Shown here one piece after another: positions 1 through 6,404 of a stretch of 10,476 bases of DNA. Every line of letters begins with the position of its first letter. The stretch's first letter is position 1. This stretch comes from Thermosulfurimonas sp. Lineage in GTDB: Bacteria; Desulfobacterota; Thermodesulfobacteria; Thermodesulfobacteriales; Thermodesulfobacteriaceae. Made by a program: the position numbers and the translations under genes. Under the pieces are notes generated by a model. That model ran no database searches. It saw only the letters and a program-made list of their open reading frames with translations, and had not been told where the DNA came from. Location: NCBI GenBank assembly GCA_015487645.1, contig WFPH01000044.1:1-10476 (forward strand), read 5' to 3'.

Positions 1-1
1 G

Positions 2-301
2 TTTGTGGCCGAACTGGTGGGGGGAAACGGGCTTCTCGCCAACTTCTTTGCCGCTATCTCCGGGGCCTTTATGTACTTTGCCACCTTAACCGAGGTCCCC
101 ATCTTGCAGGGGTTGCTCGGGGCCGGCATGGGGAAGGGGCCGGCGCTGGCCCTTCTCCTTTCCGGGCCGGCGGTCTCCCTTCCGAGCATGCTCGTCATCC
201 GCTCGGTCCTCGGCACCAAGAAGACCGCCGCCTATGTGGCCCTGGTGGTGGTCATCTCCACCCTCTGCGGGTGGCTCTTCGGAACCTTTTTCGGGAGTTA
301 G
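2..301 (+). CDS. ArsP/YraQ-type (DUF318) permease, C-terminal part
   Basis: The reading frame is open at the left edge of the window, so only about the last 99 residues are seen. They are strongly hydrophobic and hold at least two membrane segments. The stretch SGPAVSLPSMLVIRSVLG followed by a lysine pair and a final helix matches what I know of the C-terminus of the DUF318/ArsP permease family. Members are polytopic inner-membrane proteins of about 300 to 350 residues, and some export organic arsenicals. In many genomes such a permease lies directly beside a small CxxC thioredoxin-like gene. Here that partner is about 1.26 kb downstream, beyond an opposite-strand ATPase gene. The arsenic genes nearby support a metalloid-related role, but the substrate cannot be read from this fragment. 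The stop codon overlaps the convergent neighbour by 4 bases. The internal GTG at position 5 is not the real start. Confidence 0.8.
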   Translation, partial: FVAELVGGNGLLANFFAAISGAFMYFATLTEVPILQGLLGAGMGKGPALALLLSGPAVSLPSMLVIRSVLGTKKTAAYVALVVVISTLCGWLFGTFFGS

Positions 302-1512
302 AGGAGATGCCAGGGGATAAGCTTTATTCCCCCGGGAAGCATGCCGGTCTCGTCCCCGGCATGAACCAGATAGAGTTTGGGAGGGGAGGGGAACTGATCT
401 TTGAGAACGAGAAGGTTTTCGGCCTCCCGGGGGCCGGGGTGCGAGGTGAGCTTGACCTCAAAGGCGTAAAGGTGTCTTCCGCAGCGCAGGATGAAATCCA
501 CCTCCCTTTCCCGGCCGCCGAGTTTTCGGAAGAAATAAAGTTCCCCGGAAAGAAGCACCGAGGCCGCATGCAGGTGCTGAAAGACAAGGTTTTCAAAAAG
601 ATGTCCCAGAAAGCTCTCCGGTATCTCTCCGGGATAGGTATAGCCCGCAAGGGCACAGGCCAGCCCGGAATCAAAGAAATAAAGTTTGGGGCGTTTGGCA
701 AGCCGCTTGGCGAGGCTGGTGTAGTAGGGGCGCAGCCGATATACCAGACCGGAGGTCTCAAGAAGGTTGAGGTAGCGCGAGGCGGTGGGCTGGGAGAGCC
801 CGGCGTCCCTTGCGGCTTCGCTTATATTGAGAAGCGAGGCGATGCGGCTGGCGAGGACCTCAAGGAAACGGTGAAAATCGGCAAGATCCGCCACCTGGGA
901 GAGATCGCGAAGGTCTCTTTCCAGATAGGTGGCCACGTACCCCCGCCACCAGAGACGGGCCTCCTCCGGGGAGGAAAGAAAGGCCACCGGAGGGGTGAGA
1001 CCCTTGAAGAGGATTTCTTCCAGGCTGAAAGGAGGTTTGGGGGCTTCCGGAAGAAGGTCTTTTTCAAGGAGCGCAAGGAGGCCCGAGGGACGCTTGAGGA
1101 ATTCCGAAAGGCTGAAGGGACCGAGTTCCAGATAGACCGCACGTCCGGCCAGGGACTCCGCCACCCCTTTCATGAGGAGAAGATTGGCCGAGCCGGAGAG
1201 TACGAACCGGCGCGAACGGTCGCCATCCACGGCCTGTTTCACATAAAGGAGGAGTTCCGGGGCCCGCTGAACCTCATCCAGGATGAGACGTTTTTCCGCA
1301 AAAAGGATTTCCCGGGGCCGGTGGCGAAGAAGGGCCAGGACCTCGGGATCATCCAGCGAAAAATAGGGCCATTCGCGGAAGGGGGACTCCTCGCGCAAAA
1401 GGGTACTCTTTCCCACCTGTCGGGGCCCGGTAAGGACCGTAACCGGCGAGAAGGAAAGCGCCCGGCGCAGGAGCCGGGCCAGATCCCGGGGATGGTATGC
1501 AAAATTATTCAT
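298..1512 (-). CDS. AAA+ ATPase with DUF4143 domain
   Basis: This is a 404-residue protein if read from the ATG at 1512; a TTG at 1530 would add six residues. Neither start has a clear Shine-Dalgarno, and I prefer ATG. Walker A GPRQVGKST is at residues 29-37, Walker B LILDEVQR near 76-83, and the sensor-like SGSAN at 106-110. A helix-turn-helix-like stretch (ISEAARDAGLSQPTASRYL) lies around 230-248. The C-terminal DUF4143 region carries FEN, EVDFIL and AFEVK (about residues 306-354), which resembles a PD-(D/E)xK nuclease fold. This order and length are standard for the family, which is abundant in archaea and anaerobic bacteria. Its biochemical role is poorly known; DNA binding or a defence-like function is only inference. 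The gene is oriented against all its neighbours, converges on the permease with a 4-base stop overlap, and diverges from the arsenic operon. It separates two genes that are often adjacent elsewhere, so it may be an inserted accessory gene. Confidence 0.9.
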   Translation of the reverse strand: MNNFAYHPRDLARLLRRALSFSPVTVLTGPRQVGKSTLLREESPFREWPYFSLDDPEVLALLRHRPREILFAEKRLILDEVQRAPELLLYVKQAVDGDRSRRFVLSGSANLLLMKGVAESLAGRAVYLELGPFSLSEFLKRPSGLLALLEKDLLPEAPKPPFSLEEILFKGLTPPVAFLSSPEEARLWWRGYVATYLERDLRDLSQVADLADFHRFLEVLASRIASLLNISEAARDAGLSQPTASRYLNLLETSGLVYRLRPYYTSLAKRLAKRPKLYFFDSGLACALAGYTYPGEIPESFLGHLFENLVFQHLHAASVLLSGELYFFRKLGGREREVDFILRCGRHLYAFEVKLTSHPGPREAENLLVLKDQFPSPPKLYLVHAGDETGMLPGGIKLIPWHLL

Positions 1513-1515
1513 AGC

Positions 1516-1530
1516 TTGAATAAAATTCAA
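1516..1530. promoter_or_regulatory. Perfect palindrome upstream of the arsenic operon, candidate operator
   Basis: The 15 bases TTGAATAAAATTCAA form a perfect inverted repeat: 6-base arms TTGAAT and ATTCAA around AAA. It lies in the short AT-rich gap between the leftward ATPase and the rightward arsenic genes, about 35 bases before the first start codon. It also contains TAAAAT (1521-1526), which resembles a -10 element. Repressor sites of the ArsR/SmtB family are AT-rich dyads with TTGAA/TTCAA-like arms, so an arsenic-responsive operator is plausible. No regulator gene is in the window, and no convincing -35 element fits the TAAAAT. Confidence 0.45.
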
Positions 1531-1550
1531 TCACAAGATGAAAAATTTGT

Positions 1551-1560
1551 AAAGGAGGTG
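1551..1560 (+). promoter_or_regulatory. Near-ideal ribosome binding site of the CxxC redox gene
   Basis: AAAGGAGGTG is almost fully complementary to the 3' end of bacterial 16S rRNA and ends 4 bases before the ATG at 1565. It fixes that start. It is stronger than the sites of the following genes, as expected for the first gene of an operon. Confidence 0.8.
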
Positions 1561-1564
1561 TGCC

Positions 1565-1810
1565 ATGGGGAAGGAGATCAAGATTCTGGGTCCGGGGTGC
1601 CCGAGGTGTGAGGCCCTTTATAACAATGTGATCCTGGCTCTTGACGAGCTGGGGCTTGAGGCCACGGTGGAGAAGGTGAAGGATCTTGGCCAGATCGCGG
1701 CCCACGGAGTGATGCAGACCCCGGGTCTGGTGGTGGACGGAAGGGTGGTCTCCCAGGGGAAAATCCTTTCCGTGGAGGAGGTAAAGGAGATCCTTAAGGA
1801 AGGGGCCTAA
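1565..1810 (+). CDS. Small CxxC thioredoxin-like redox protein (redox-active disulfide protein 2 family)
   Basis: This 81-residue protein has a thioredoxin-fold layout reduced to its core. A first beta strand leads into GPGCPRCEAL, with active-site cysteines 12 and 15, and the TPGLVVDG loop has the expected cis-proline at residue 53. Length and motifs match the small thioredoxin-like family typified by MTH895 and TM0996, which often accompanies DUF318 permeases and arsenic genes. It is cytosolic, with no signal peptide. It is first in the rightward operon and lies 2 bases before the arsenate reductase gene. That position suggests it could recycle the reductase's disulfide or hand electrons to the permease; this is inference. 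The start is set by the excellent RBS. Confidence 0.9.
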   Translation: MGKEIKILGPGCPRCEALYNNVILALDELGLEATVEKVKDLGQIAAHGVMQTPGLVVDGRVVSQGKILSVEEVKEILKEGA

Positions 1811-1812
1811 GA

Positions 1813-2247
1813 ATGAAAAGCCCGGAAGGAGCGGGGAGAGGGGGCCCCCTCCGGGTCCTTTTTCTCTGCACGGAAAACGCCTGTCGTTCGCAGATGGCCG
1901 AGGCCCTGGCCAATCACTTTTTCGGGGATCGGGTCCGGGCCTTCTCCGCCGGGGTGCGCCCCGGAGGGGTGCACCCCCTGGCCCGAAAGGTCCTCTCCGA
2001 GCTGGGAATAGAGACCTCGGGGCTGCGAAGCAAACACCTTAATGAGTTTGATGGGCAGGAGTTTGACCTGGTGATCACCCTCTGTGAGGCGGCCGCGGCC
2101 GAGTGTCCGGTCTTTCCCGGGGCGAAAAAGAGGCTTCATCTCCCCCTTCCGGACCCTGCAAAGTCAAACGATCCCGAGACCTTCCGCCGGGTGCGGGACC
2201 AGATTCTCTCCCGGCTAAAAGAACTCCTTGAGGAGGAAGCGATATGA
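1813..2247 (+). CDS. arsC: Arsenate reductase, thioredoxin-coupled, low-molecular-weight phosphatase fold
   Basis: This 144-residue cytosolic enzyme reduces arsenate to arsenite. The phosphate-binding loop is C-x5-R at Cys19 to Arg25 (LCTENACRS). The general-acid motif is LPDP, with Asp114. The decisive feature is the pair Cys91 and Cys98 in CEAAAAEC. The 7-residue step equals that of Cys82/Cys89 in the Staphylococcus aureus enzyme, which passes the disulfide from the loop cysteine to a surface pair and then to thioredoxin. A plain tyrosine phosphatase would lack this pair. About a dozen residues before the first strand are glycine-rich and slightly longer than usual. An AAGGA-type site precedes the ATG, inside the end of the preceding gene. 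The gene overlaps the arsenite carrier by ATGA, so the two are probably translationally coupled. Confidence 0.93.
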   Translation: MKSPEGAGRGGPLRVLFLCTENACRSQMAEALANHFFGDRVRAFSAGVRPGGVHPLARKVLSELGIETSGLRSKHLNEFDGQEFDLVITLCEAAAAECPVFPGAKKRLHLPLPDPAKSNDPETFRRVRDQILSRLKELLEEEAI

Positions 2248-3287
2248 GACGCAAAAAGATGCGCTTTTTTGACCGCTACCTTACCCTGTGGATCTTTCTG
2301 GCCATGGCCTTCGGGGTGCTCCTCGGAAAACTGGTCCCGGGGACGGCCCGGTTTATCGAGCGTTTCCAGGTGGGGACTACCTCCATCCCCATCGCCATCG
2401 GACTCATCCTGATGATGTATCCCCCGCTGGCCAAGGTACGGTACGAGGAGCTTCCGGTGGTCTTTTCCAACAAACGCATGCTCGCCCTCTCCCTCATCCA
2501 GAACTGGGTGGTGGGGCCGGTGGTGATGTTCGTGCTCGCGGTGCTCCTTCTCCCGGATCATCCGGACTACATGATGGGGGTCATCTTAGTGGGCCTTGCC
2601 CGCTGTATCGCCATGGTCCTGGTCTGGAACGATCTCGCCGACGGCGACCGGGATCTGGCCGCAGGGCTGGTGGCCTTTAACGCCCTCTTTCAGGTGCTGA
2701 CCTATTCCCTTTACGCCTACTTTTTCCTCTACGTCCTTCCCTGTCACCTGGGCCTTAAGGGCTGCATCATCAAGGTCTCCATGGCCGAGGTGGCCAAATC
2801 GGTCTTCATCTATCTCGGAATCCCCTTCCTCGCGGGGCTTTTGAGCAATCAGATTTTAAGACGCACTAAAGGCGACACCTGGTATTTTTCCCGCTTCATC
2901 CCCCGGGTCTCCTGGCTTACCCCCATCGCCCTTCTTTTCACCATCGTGGTCATGTTTTCCCTTAAGGGGCAGTTCATCGTGGATCTTCCGGTGCACGTCC
3001 TCCGGGTGGCCCTTCCCTATGTGGGCTACTTCTTCATCATGTGGTTCGTGACCTTCTTTATCGCCTACCGCATGGGGATCTCCTATCCCAAGACCGTGGC
3101 CGTGTCCTTTACCGCGGCAAGCAACGACTTTGAGCTGGCCATCGCCGTGGCGGTGGCGGTCTTCGGGCTCAAGTCCGGACAGGCCTTTGCCACGGTGATC
3201 GGGCCCTTAGTGGAGGTCCCGGTCCTCATCTCCTTAGTCAATGTGGCCTGGTATTTCCGAAGGAGGCTTTACGGTGAAACCTCTTAG
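2244..3287 (+). CDS. acr3: ACR3-family arsenite efflux carrier
   Basis: This 347-residue polytopic inner-membrane protein has about ten hydrophobic segments, the usual ACR3 size and topology. Signature stretches are GLARCIAMVLVWNDLADGD, with the conserved transport cysteine at residue 121; SFTAASNDFELAIAVAV near 288-304; and GPLVEVPVLISL, with the conserved glutamate at 323. In characterised ACR3 proteins this Cys and Glu are needed for arsenite export driven by the proton gradient. The neighbouring arsC supplies arsenite. The start overlaps the arsC stop as ATGA, with GAGGA upstream inside arsC. The 3' end overlaps the outer-membrane factor gene by 14 bases, tying the arsenic genes to the RND efflux genes. 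ArsB is excluded because its sequence pattern differs. Confidence 0.95.
   Translation: MRRKKMRFFDRYLTLWIFLAMAFGVLLGKLVPGTARFIERFQVGTTSIPIAIGLILMMYPPLAKVRYEELPVVFSNKRMLALSLIQNWVVGPVVMFVLAVLLLPDHPDYMMGVILVGLARCIAMVLVWNDLADGDRDLAAGLVAFNALFQVLTYSLYAYFFLYVLPCHLGLKGCIIKVSMAEVAKSVFIYLGIPFLAGLLSNQILRRTKGDTWYFSRFIPRVSWLTPIALLFTIVVMFSLKGQFIVDLPVHVLRVALPYVGYFFIMWFVTFFIAYRMGISYPKTVAVSFTAASNDFELAIAVAVAVFGLKSGQAFATVIGPLVEVPVLISLVNVAWYFRRRLYGETS
3260..3266 (+). promoter_or_regulatory. Ribosome binding site that places the outer-membrane factor start at GTG 3274
   Basis: AAGGAGG lies 7 bases before a GTG that opens a clean signal peptide (MKPLRGPALLFLLFVLL). The alternative ATG at 3241 would add 11 residues ahead of the signal peptide and has no such site, so GTG is preferred. 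The site lies inside the end of acr3. Confidence 0.8.
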
Positions 3288-4638
3288 GGGGCCGGCGCTC
3301 CTTTTCCTCCTTTTTGTCCTCTTAGCGGTGCGGGCCGGCCCGGCCCTAACCTTAAAGGAGGCCCTGCGTGAGGCCCTGGCGAAGAATCCTGAAATCCTTG
3401 CCCGGGGCCACGAGGTGCGGGCCGCGGGAAGCGCCGTGCGGGCCGAACGGGGAAGGCTCCTTCCCCAGATAAACTTTACGGCTCAGGCAAGCCGCTTAAG
3501 TGACCCCGTGCCCGTGGTCTCCATCAAGGGGCCGGGAAAATTCCCGGCTTTTAGCCGCGATATCTACCTTTCCGAGGTGGATCTCGTCCTTCCCCTTTAT
3601 GTCGGAGGAAGGTTGAGAAAGAGGGTCCGCATCGCGGAGATAGAGAAGGCCTTGAGGGAGAGCCTTAAGGATCAGACCGCACTCGACCTTCTGGCCAACG
3701 TGAAGGACACCTTCTATTTAGGACTCTATCTCAGGGAGCTTGTTTCGGCCCGGAAGAAGACCCTTTCAGCGTTGAAGCGGGAGGAAAAGGAGGCCGAACT
3801 TAAGCTTAAGGTAGGGCGCATTCCGCCCCTTGATCTCCTGCGCATAAGGACCCAGGTGCGGGCCGAGGAAGCGGCTCTGGCTGCGGCCCGGGAGGGTCTG
3901 CGCCGGGCCAAAGAGGCCCTCTCCGTACTCCTCGGAAGGCCTCCGGAAAGCGCTTTTGAGCTTGAGGGCTCCATCCTTCGCGTCCGAAAGCCGAAGGAGG
4001 TTTCGCCGGACCTGGCCCTTTCCTGCCGGCCGGACATCCTGGCCCAGAGGGAGGCGGTGAGAAAGGCCGAGGAGCTCGTGGCACTTGCCTTCCGGGAGCA
4101 TTTTCCCGAGCTTGACCTTTACTCAAGCTACGGTCGTAAGGCCGGCTCCGGGCTCAACCATTCCGAGGAGGTCTGGGAGGCCGGGGTGCGCCTGAGGCTC
4201 AACCTTTTCAGCGGGGGAACTATCTCGGCCCGGGTGGCCGAGGCCCGCTCGCGGGCGCTGGCCGAAAGGGAGCGTTTGCGGCTCCTTGAACTTTCGGCCC
4301 GAAGGGAGATCGCGGACGCCCTCTCCCTCATCGCCCAGGCCGAAGAAGAAGTGGCCCATCTCGAGGCCGCAAGGGCCACGGCCAAGGAGGCCTTCCGGGT
4401 GGAGAGCCTGAGATACCGCACCGGGGCCGGCACGGTGACGGACATGCTGCTGGCGCAGGCGGCCTGGGCCCGGGCCGAGGCCGAGTATCTTGCGGCCCGC
4501 TATCGCCTGGCCAAAGCCTATGTGGCCTACGAGCGGGCCACCACCCTGCTGGCCCGCGGCTGGCTCAAACTCCGTTGCTGGAATATCATAAATTCCGAAA
4601 GTAAGAATTCGGAGGAAGAAAAATGGGCAGAGAAATAG
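3274..4638 (+). CDS. TolC-like outer-membrane efflux channel (OEP family)
   Basis: From the GTG start the protein has 454 residues, normal for outer-membrane factors. A basic N-terminus and a leucine-rich signal peptide end near residue 24; there is no lipobox cysteine, so it is not an OprM-type lipoprotein. Two OEP repeats follow. The first, from about 25 to 215, starts LTLKEALREALAKNPEI; the second, from about 235 to 430, begins at the family landmark RPDILAQREAV. Both have long alanine/glutamate/arginine-rich helices, as expected for the periplasmic tunnel, and the strand-forming segments are LDLYSSYG and GVRLRLNLFSGGT. The channel would dock with the adaptor and pump encoded downstream. 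The last 20 or so residues (from about 4579) are hydrophilic and AT-richer than the rest, and they overlap the toxin-antitoxin module by 16 bases. The original C-terminus may have been replaced when that module arrived. Confidence 0.9.
   Translation: MKPLRGPALLFLLFVLLAVRAGPALTLKEALREALAKNPEILARGHEVRAAGSAVRAERGRLLPQINFTAQASRLSDPVPVVSIKGPGKFPAFSRDIYLSEVDLVLPLYVGGRLRKRVRIAEIEKALRESLKDQTALDLLANVKDTFYLGLYLRELVSARKKTLSALKREEKEAELKLKVGRIPPLDLLRIRTQVRAEEAALAAAREGLRRAKEALSVLLGRPPESAFELEGSILRVRKPKEVSPDLALSCRPDILAQREAVRKAEELVALAFREHFPELDLYSSYGRKAGSGLNHSEEVWEAGVRLRLNLFSGGTISARVAEARSRALAERERLRLLELSARREIADALSLIAQAEEEVAHLEAARATAKEAFRVESLRYRTGAGTVTDMLLAQAAWARAEAEYLAARYRLAKAYVAYERATTLLARGWLKLRCWNIINSESKNSEEEKWAEK
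4594..4613. promoter_or_regulatory. Inverted repeat just before the first antitoxin gene, possible autoregulatory site
   Basis: TCCGAA (4594-4599) and TTCGGA (4608-4613) form 6-base inverted arms around an 8-base spacer. The right arm merges into the antitoxin RBS (GGAGG at 4611-4615). AbrB-type antitoxins commonly bind such dyads over their own start region. It lies within the last codons of the channel gene, and I see no convincing promoter hexamers beside it. Confidence 0.3.
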
Positions 4639-4871
4639 TGCTTCTCGGAGAGAAAGGGCAGATTACCATTCCCAAAAGGTTACGCGAGAAATACGGTTTT
4701 GAGGTTAGGTCCCCGGTCATCCTGGAGGAGACTCCGCAGGGCCTTCTCCTCAAGCCTTCCGTGGCCGTAGAGGTGAGGATCTTTTCCCGGGAGGAGGTTG
4801 AGGAATGGGTTAAAGAGGATCAATTGCGCGGAGAGGAAGAGCGCGAGGAGATCCTTAAAAAATGGCGTTAA
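4623..4871 (+). CDS. vapB: AbrB/MazE-like antitoxin (VapB type)
   Basis: This 82-residue protein has an N-terminal swapped-hairpin AbrB domain. The GEKGQITIPKRLREKYG pattern at residues 9-25 is the usual signature, followed by VILEETPQGLLLKPS. The charged C-terminus (about 50-82, rich in Glu and Lys) would wrap and inhibit the toxin. The RBS GGAGG lies 7 bases before the ATG. The stop overlaps the toxin start by 10 bases, the normal coupled arrangement. It is placed inside an RND efflux operon, between the channel and adaptor genes, on the same strand. The family regulates its own promoter, so part of the efflux operon could fall under its control; that is inference. Confidence 0.88.
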   Translation: MGREIVLLGEKGQITIPKRLREKYGFEVRSPVILEETPQGLLLKPSVAVEVRIFSREEVEEWVKEDQLRGEEEREEILKKWR

Positions 4872-5299
4872 CCGTCTTTCTGGACAGCAATGTTTTCTTC
4901 TCCATCGCCTACTCCGGTCCTGAGCGTTCAAGGAGTTATCTCCTGTTTGAGCTTGAGAAGAAGGGCAGGCTCCGGCTTTATATCTCCGAACTCGTTTTCC
5001 GGGAGACCGCGGTAAATCTGCGGCTTAAACGGCCGGAACAGGAACCCTTCCTTAAAAAGCTCCTTTCCCGTCTGAGCATCCTTCCGGATCAACCCCTGGG
5101 CTTACCCCAACTCAGGTTTCTCCCTCTTCAGGACCGGCTCATCCTGGAAACCGCAATCTCTAACGGCCTCCAGTTTTTCCTCACCGGGAATCGGCGCCAT
5201 TTCGGTCCCCTTTATGGACGGAAGATAAAAGACACGCGGGTTCTTAGTCCCGCGGAATTTCTTCACCGAAGGTTCGGAGGGAAAGATGCGAAAGATTAA
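4862..5299 (+). CDS. vapC: PIN-domain toxin (VapC type) with TGN in place of TGD
   Basis: This 145-residue PIN-fold putative ribonuclease partners the antitoxin just upstream. The first acidic residue is Asp8 in FLDSNVFF. A second probably lies at Glu43 or Glu48 (ISELVFRETAVNL), and the third is Asp91 in LQDRLILETAI. At the fourth position, where many PIN proteins have TGD, this one reads LTGNRRHF with Asn110. TGN-x-x-HF variants occur in some PIN families, so activity is not excluded, but metal binding may differ. The classical VapC role is cleavage of tRNA or other RNA when the antitoxin is degraded. The 3' end overlaps the adaptor gene by 14 bases and carries the adaptor's RBS, so adaptor translation is probably coupled to toxin translation. 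Confidence 0.85.
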   Translation: MALTVFLDSNVFFSIAYSGPERSRSYLLFELEKKGRLRLYISELVFRETAVNLRLKRPEQEPFLKKLLSRLSILPDQPLGLPQLRFLPLQDRLILETAISNGLQFFLTGNRRHFGPLYGRKIKDTRVLSPAEFLHRRFGGKDAKD

Positions 5300-6404
5300 G
5301 ATTCTTTTCGCTTTGCTCCTGGCGGCCGCGGTGGTGGCTTTTGCCGTGCACAAGGTGCGGGAGAAGCGGGCCGCCTTAAAGAGACTTCCTCCGCCGCGGG
5401 TCGTTCCTTTACCGGTTGAGGTGGCCCGGGTCAGGGTGGGAGTCCTTCCGGTTACCGAGCACTATCTGGGGGTGATCCGGCCCGTGCTTTCTGCCAAAAT
5501 CACCTCCCGGATCACCGGCTATCTCCTTTCCGTAACCAGGTACGAGGGGGATTCCGTGGAAAAAGGTGAGGTGCTTGCCCGCATTGACGATACTCCCATC
5601 CGGGCGCGCATCGCCTCGCTTAAGGCCCAGATCAAGGCCGCGCGGGTGGCCTATCTCACCCGGAAACGGATCTTTGAGCGCGACCGGGTGCTCTATCGCC
5701 ACAAGGCCATTTCCCAGGAGGCCTTTGAACTTTCGGAGTCCGCCTTGCGGGAGGCCGAGGCCCGGCTCAAGACCCTTAAGGCCGAACTTTCGGCCGCGGA
5801 AAACGACCTCACCTATGCCGTGATCCGGGCCCCCTTCTCCGGGGTGGTCACGGAAAGACTCAGGGAGCCCGGGGACATGGTGGTCCCCGGAGCGCCTATC
5901 CTGGCTCTTGAAGACCCTTCCAGGGGCTATCGGGTCTTCGTGGGTGTGCCCCAGGCCAAGGCCGCGCTCTTTAAACCCGGGGCCCGGGCGGTCCTTACCG
6001 AAGGAAAAAGGAGGCTTTCGGCAAGGATCTTTCGGGTTCACCCGGCGGTAGGGCCCGGGGAGCTGGCTACGGTGGAGATCAGGCTTGCCTACCGGCCCTT
6101 CGGGCTTCCCTCCGGGGCCCGGGTGGGGGTGGATCTCGTGGTCTCCAAGGTAAGGGGAGCCATCGTGCCTCTTCGGGCCCTCCTTGAGACCACAAACGGG
6201 ACCTATGTCTTTCTGGCCCGGAAGGAGACGGGGCCTTTTGCCCGCATAGAGGTGGCAAGGGTCCGGGTCTTCGGCCGCGCGAAAGAAGAGGTCGCGGTCT
6301 CCGGCGCCCTTTCTCCCGGAGACCTGGTGGTAGTGGCTCAAGAGTCCACCCTCCTTTCCCTCCATGCCGGCCAGAAGGTGCGTATAGAGGGGCCGAGACC
6401 ATGA
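5286..6404 (+). CDS. RND efflux periplasmic adaptor (membrane fusion protein, HlyD/AcrA-like)
   Basis: This 372-residue adaptor bridges the inner-membrane pump and the outer-membrane channel. Residues 5-21 form a hydrophobic N-terminal anchor with no lipobox cysteine, so it is held by a membrane helix or an uncleaved signal. The first half of the lipoyl domain covers about 66-101 (ITGYLLSVTRYEGDSVEKGE), and its second half is near 176-208 (VIRAPFSGVVTERLREPGD). Between them is an alpha-helical hairpin (about 103-175) rich in Ala, Arg and Glu, which contacts the channel. A beta-barrel domain (about 212-285) and a membrane-proximal domain (about 290-370) follow. The RBS CGGAGGG (5276-5281 region) sits in the end of the PIN gene, 4 to 5 bases before ATG. 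The stop overlaps the pump start as ATGA. Confidence 0.93.
   Translation: MRKIKILFALLLAAAVVAFAVHKVREKRAALKRLPPPRVVPLPVEVARVRVGVLPVTEHYLGVIRPVLSAKITSRITGYLLSVTRYEGDSVEKGEVLARIDDTPIRARIASLKAQIKAARVAYLTRKRIFERDRVLYRHKAISQEAFELSESALREAEARLKTLKAELSAAENDLTYAVIRAPFSGVVTERLREPGDMVVPGAPILALEDPSRGYRVFVGVPQAKAALFKPGARAVLTEGKRRLSARIFRVHPAVGPGELATVEIRLAYRPFGLPSGARVGVDLVVSKVRGAIVPLRALLETTNGTYVFLARKETGPFARIEVARVRVFGRAKEEVAVSGALSPGDLVVVAQESTLLSLHAGQKVRIEGPRP

Noticed and set aside
271..1611. Long plus-strand ORF of 446 codons
   Set aside because: It lies opposite the DUF4143 ATPase, whose Walker A, Walker B and DUF4143 motifs are clear. The plus-strand product is low-complexity, rich in Gly, Lys and Glu, and shows no domain.
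3241..3273. Earlier ATG start for the outer-membrane channel
   Set aside because: It would put 11 residues before a clean signal peptide and lacks the AAGGAGG that fits GTG 3274.
4571..4610. Promoter for the first toxin-antitoxin pair (TTGCTG plus downstream AT-rich bases)
   Set aside because: No -10 match lies at 16-18 bases spacing, so I did not call a promoter.
5409..6365. Minus-strand ORF of 318 codons
   Set aside because: It is antisense to the adaptor gene, which has lipoyl and hairpin motifs. The product is rich in Gly, Pro and His, as is usual for shadows in GC-rich DNA.
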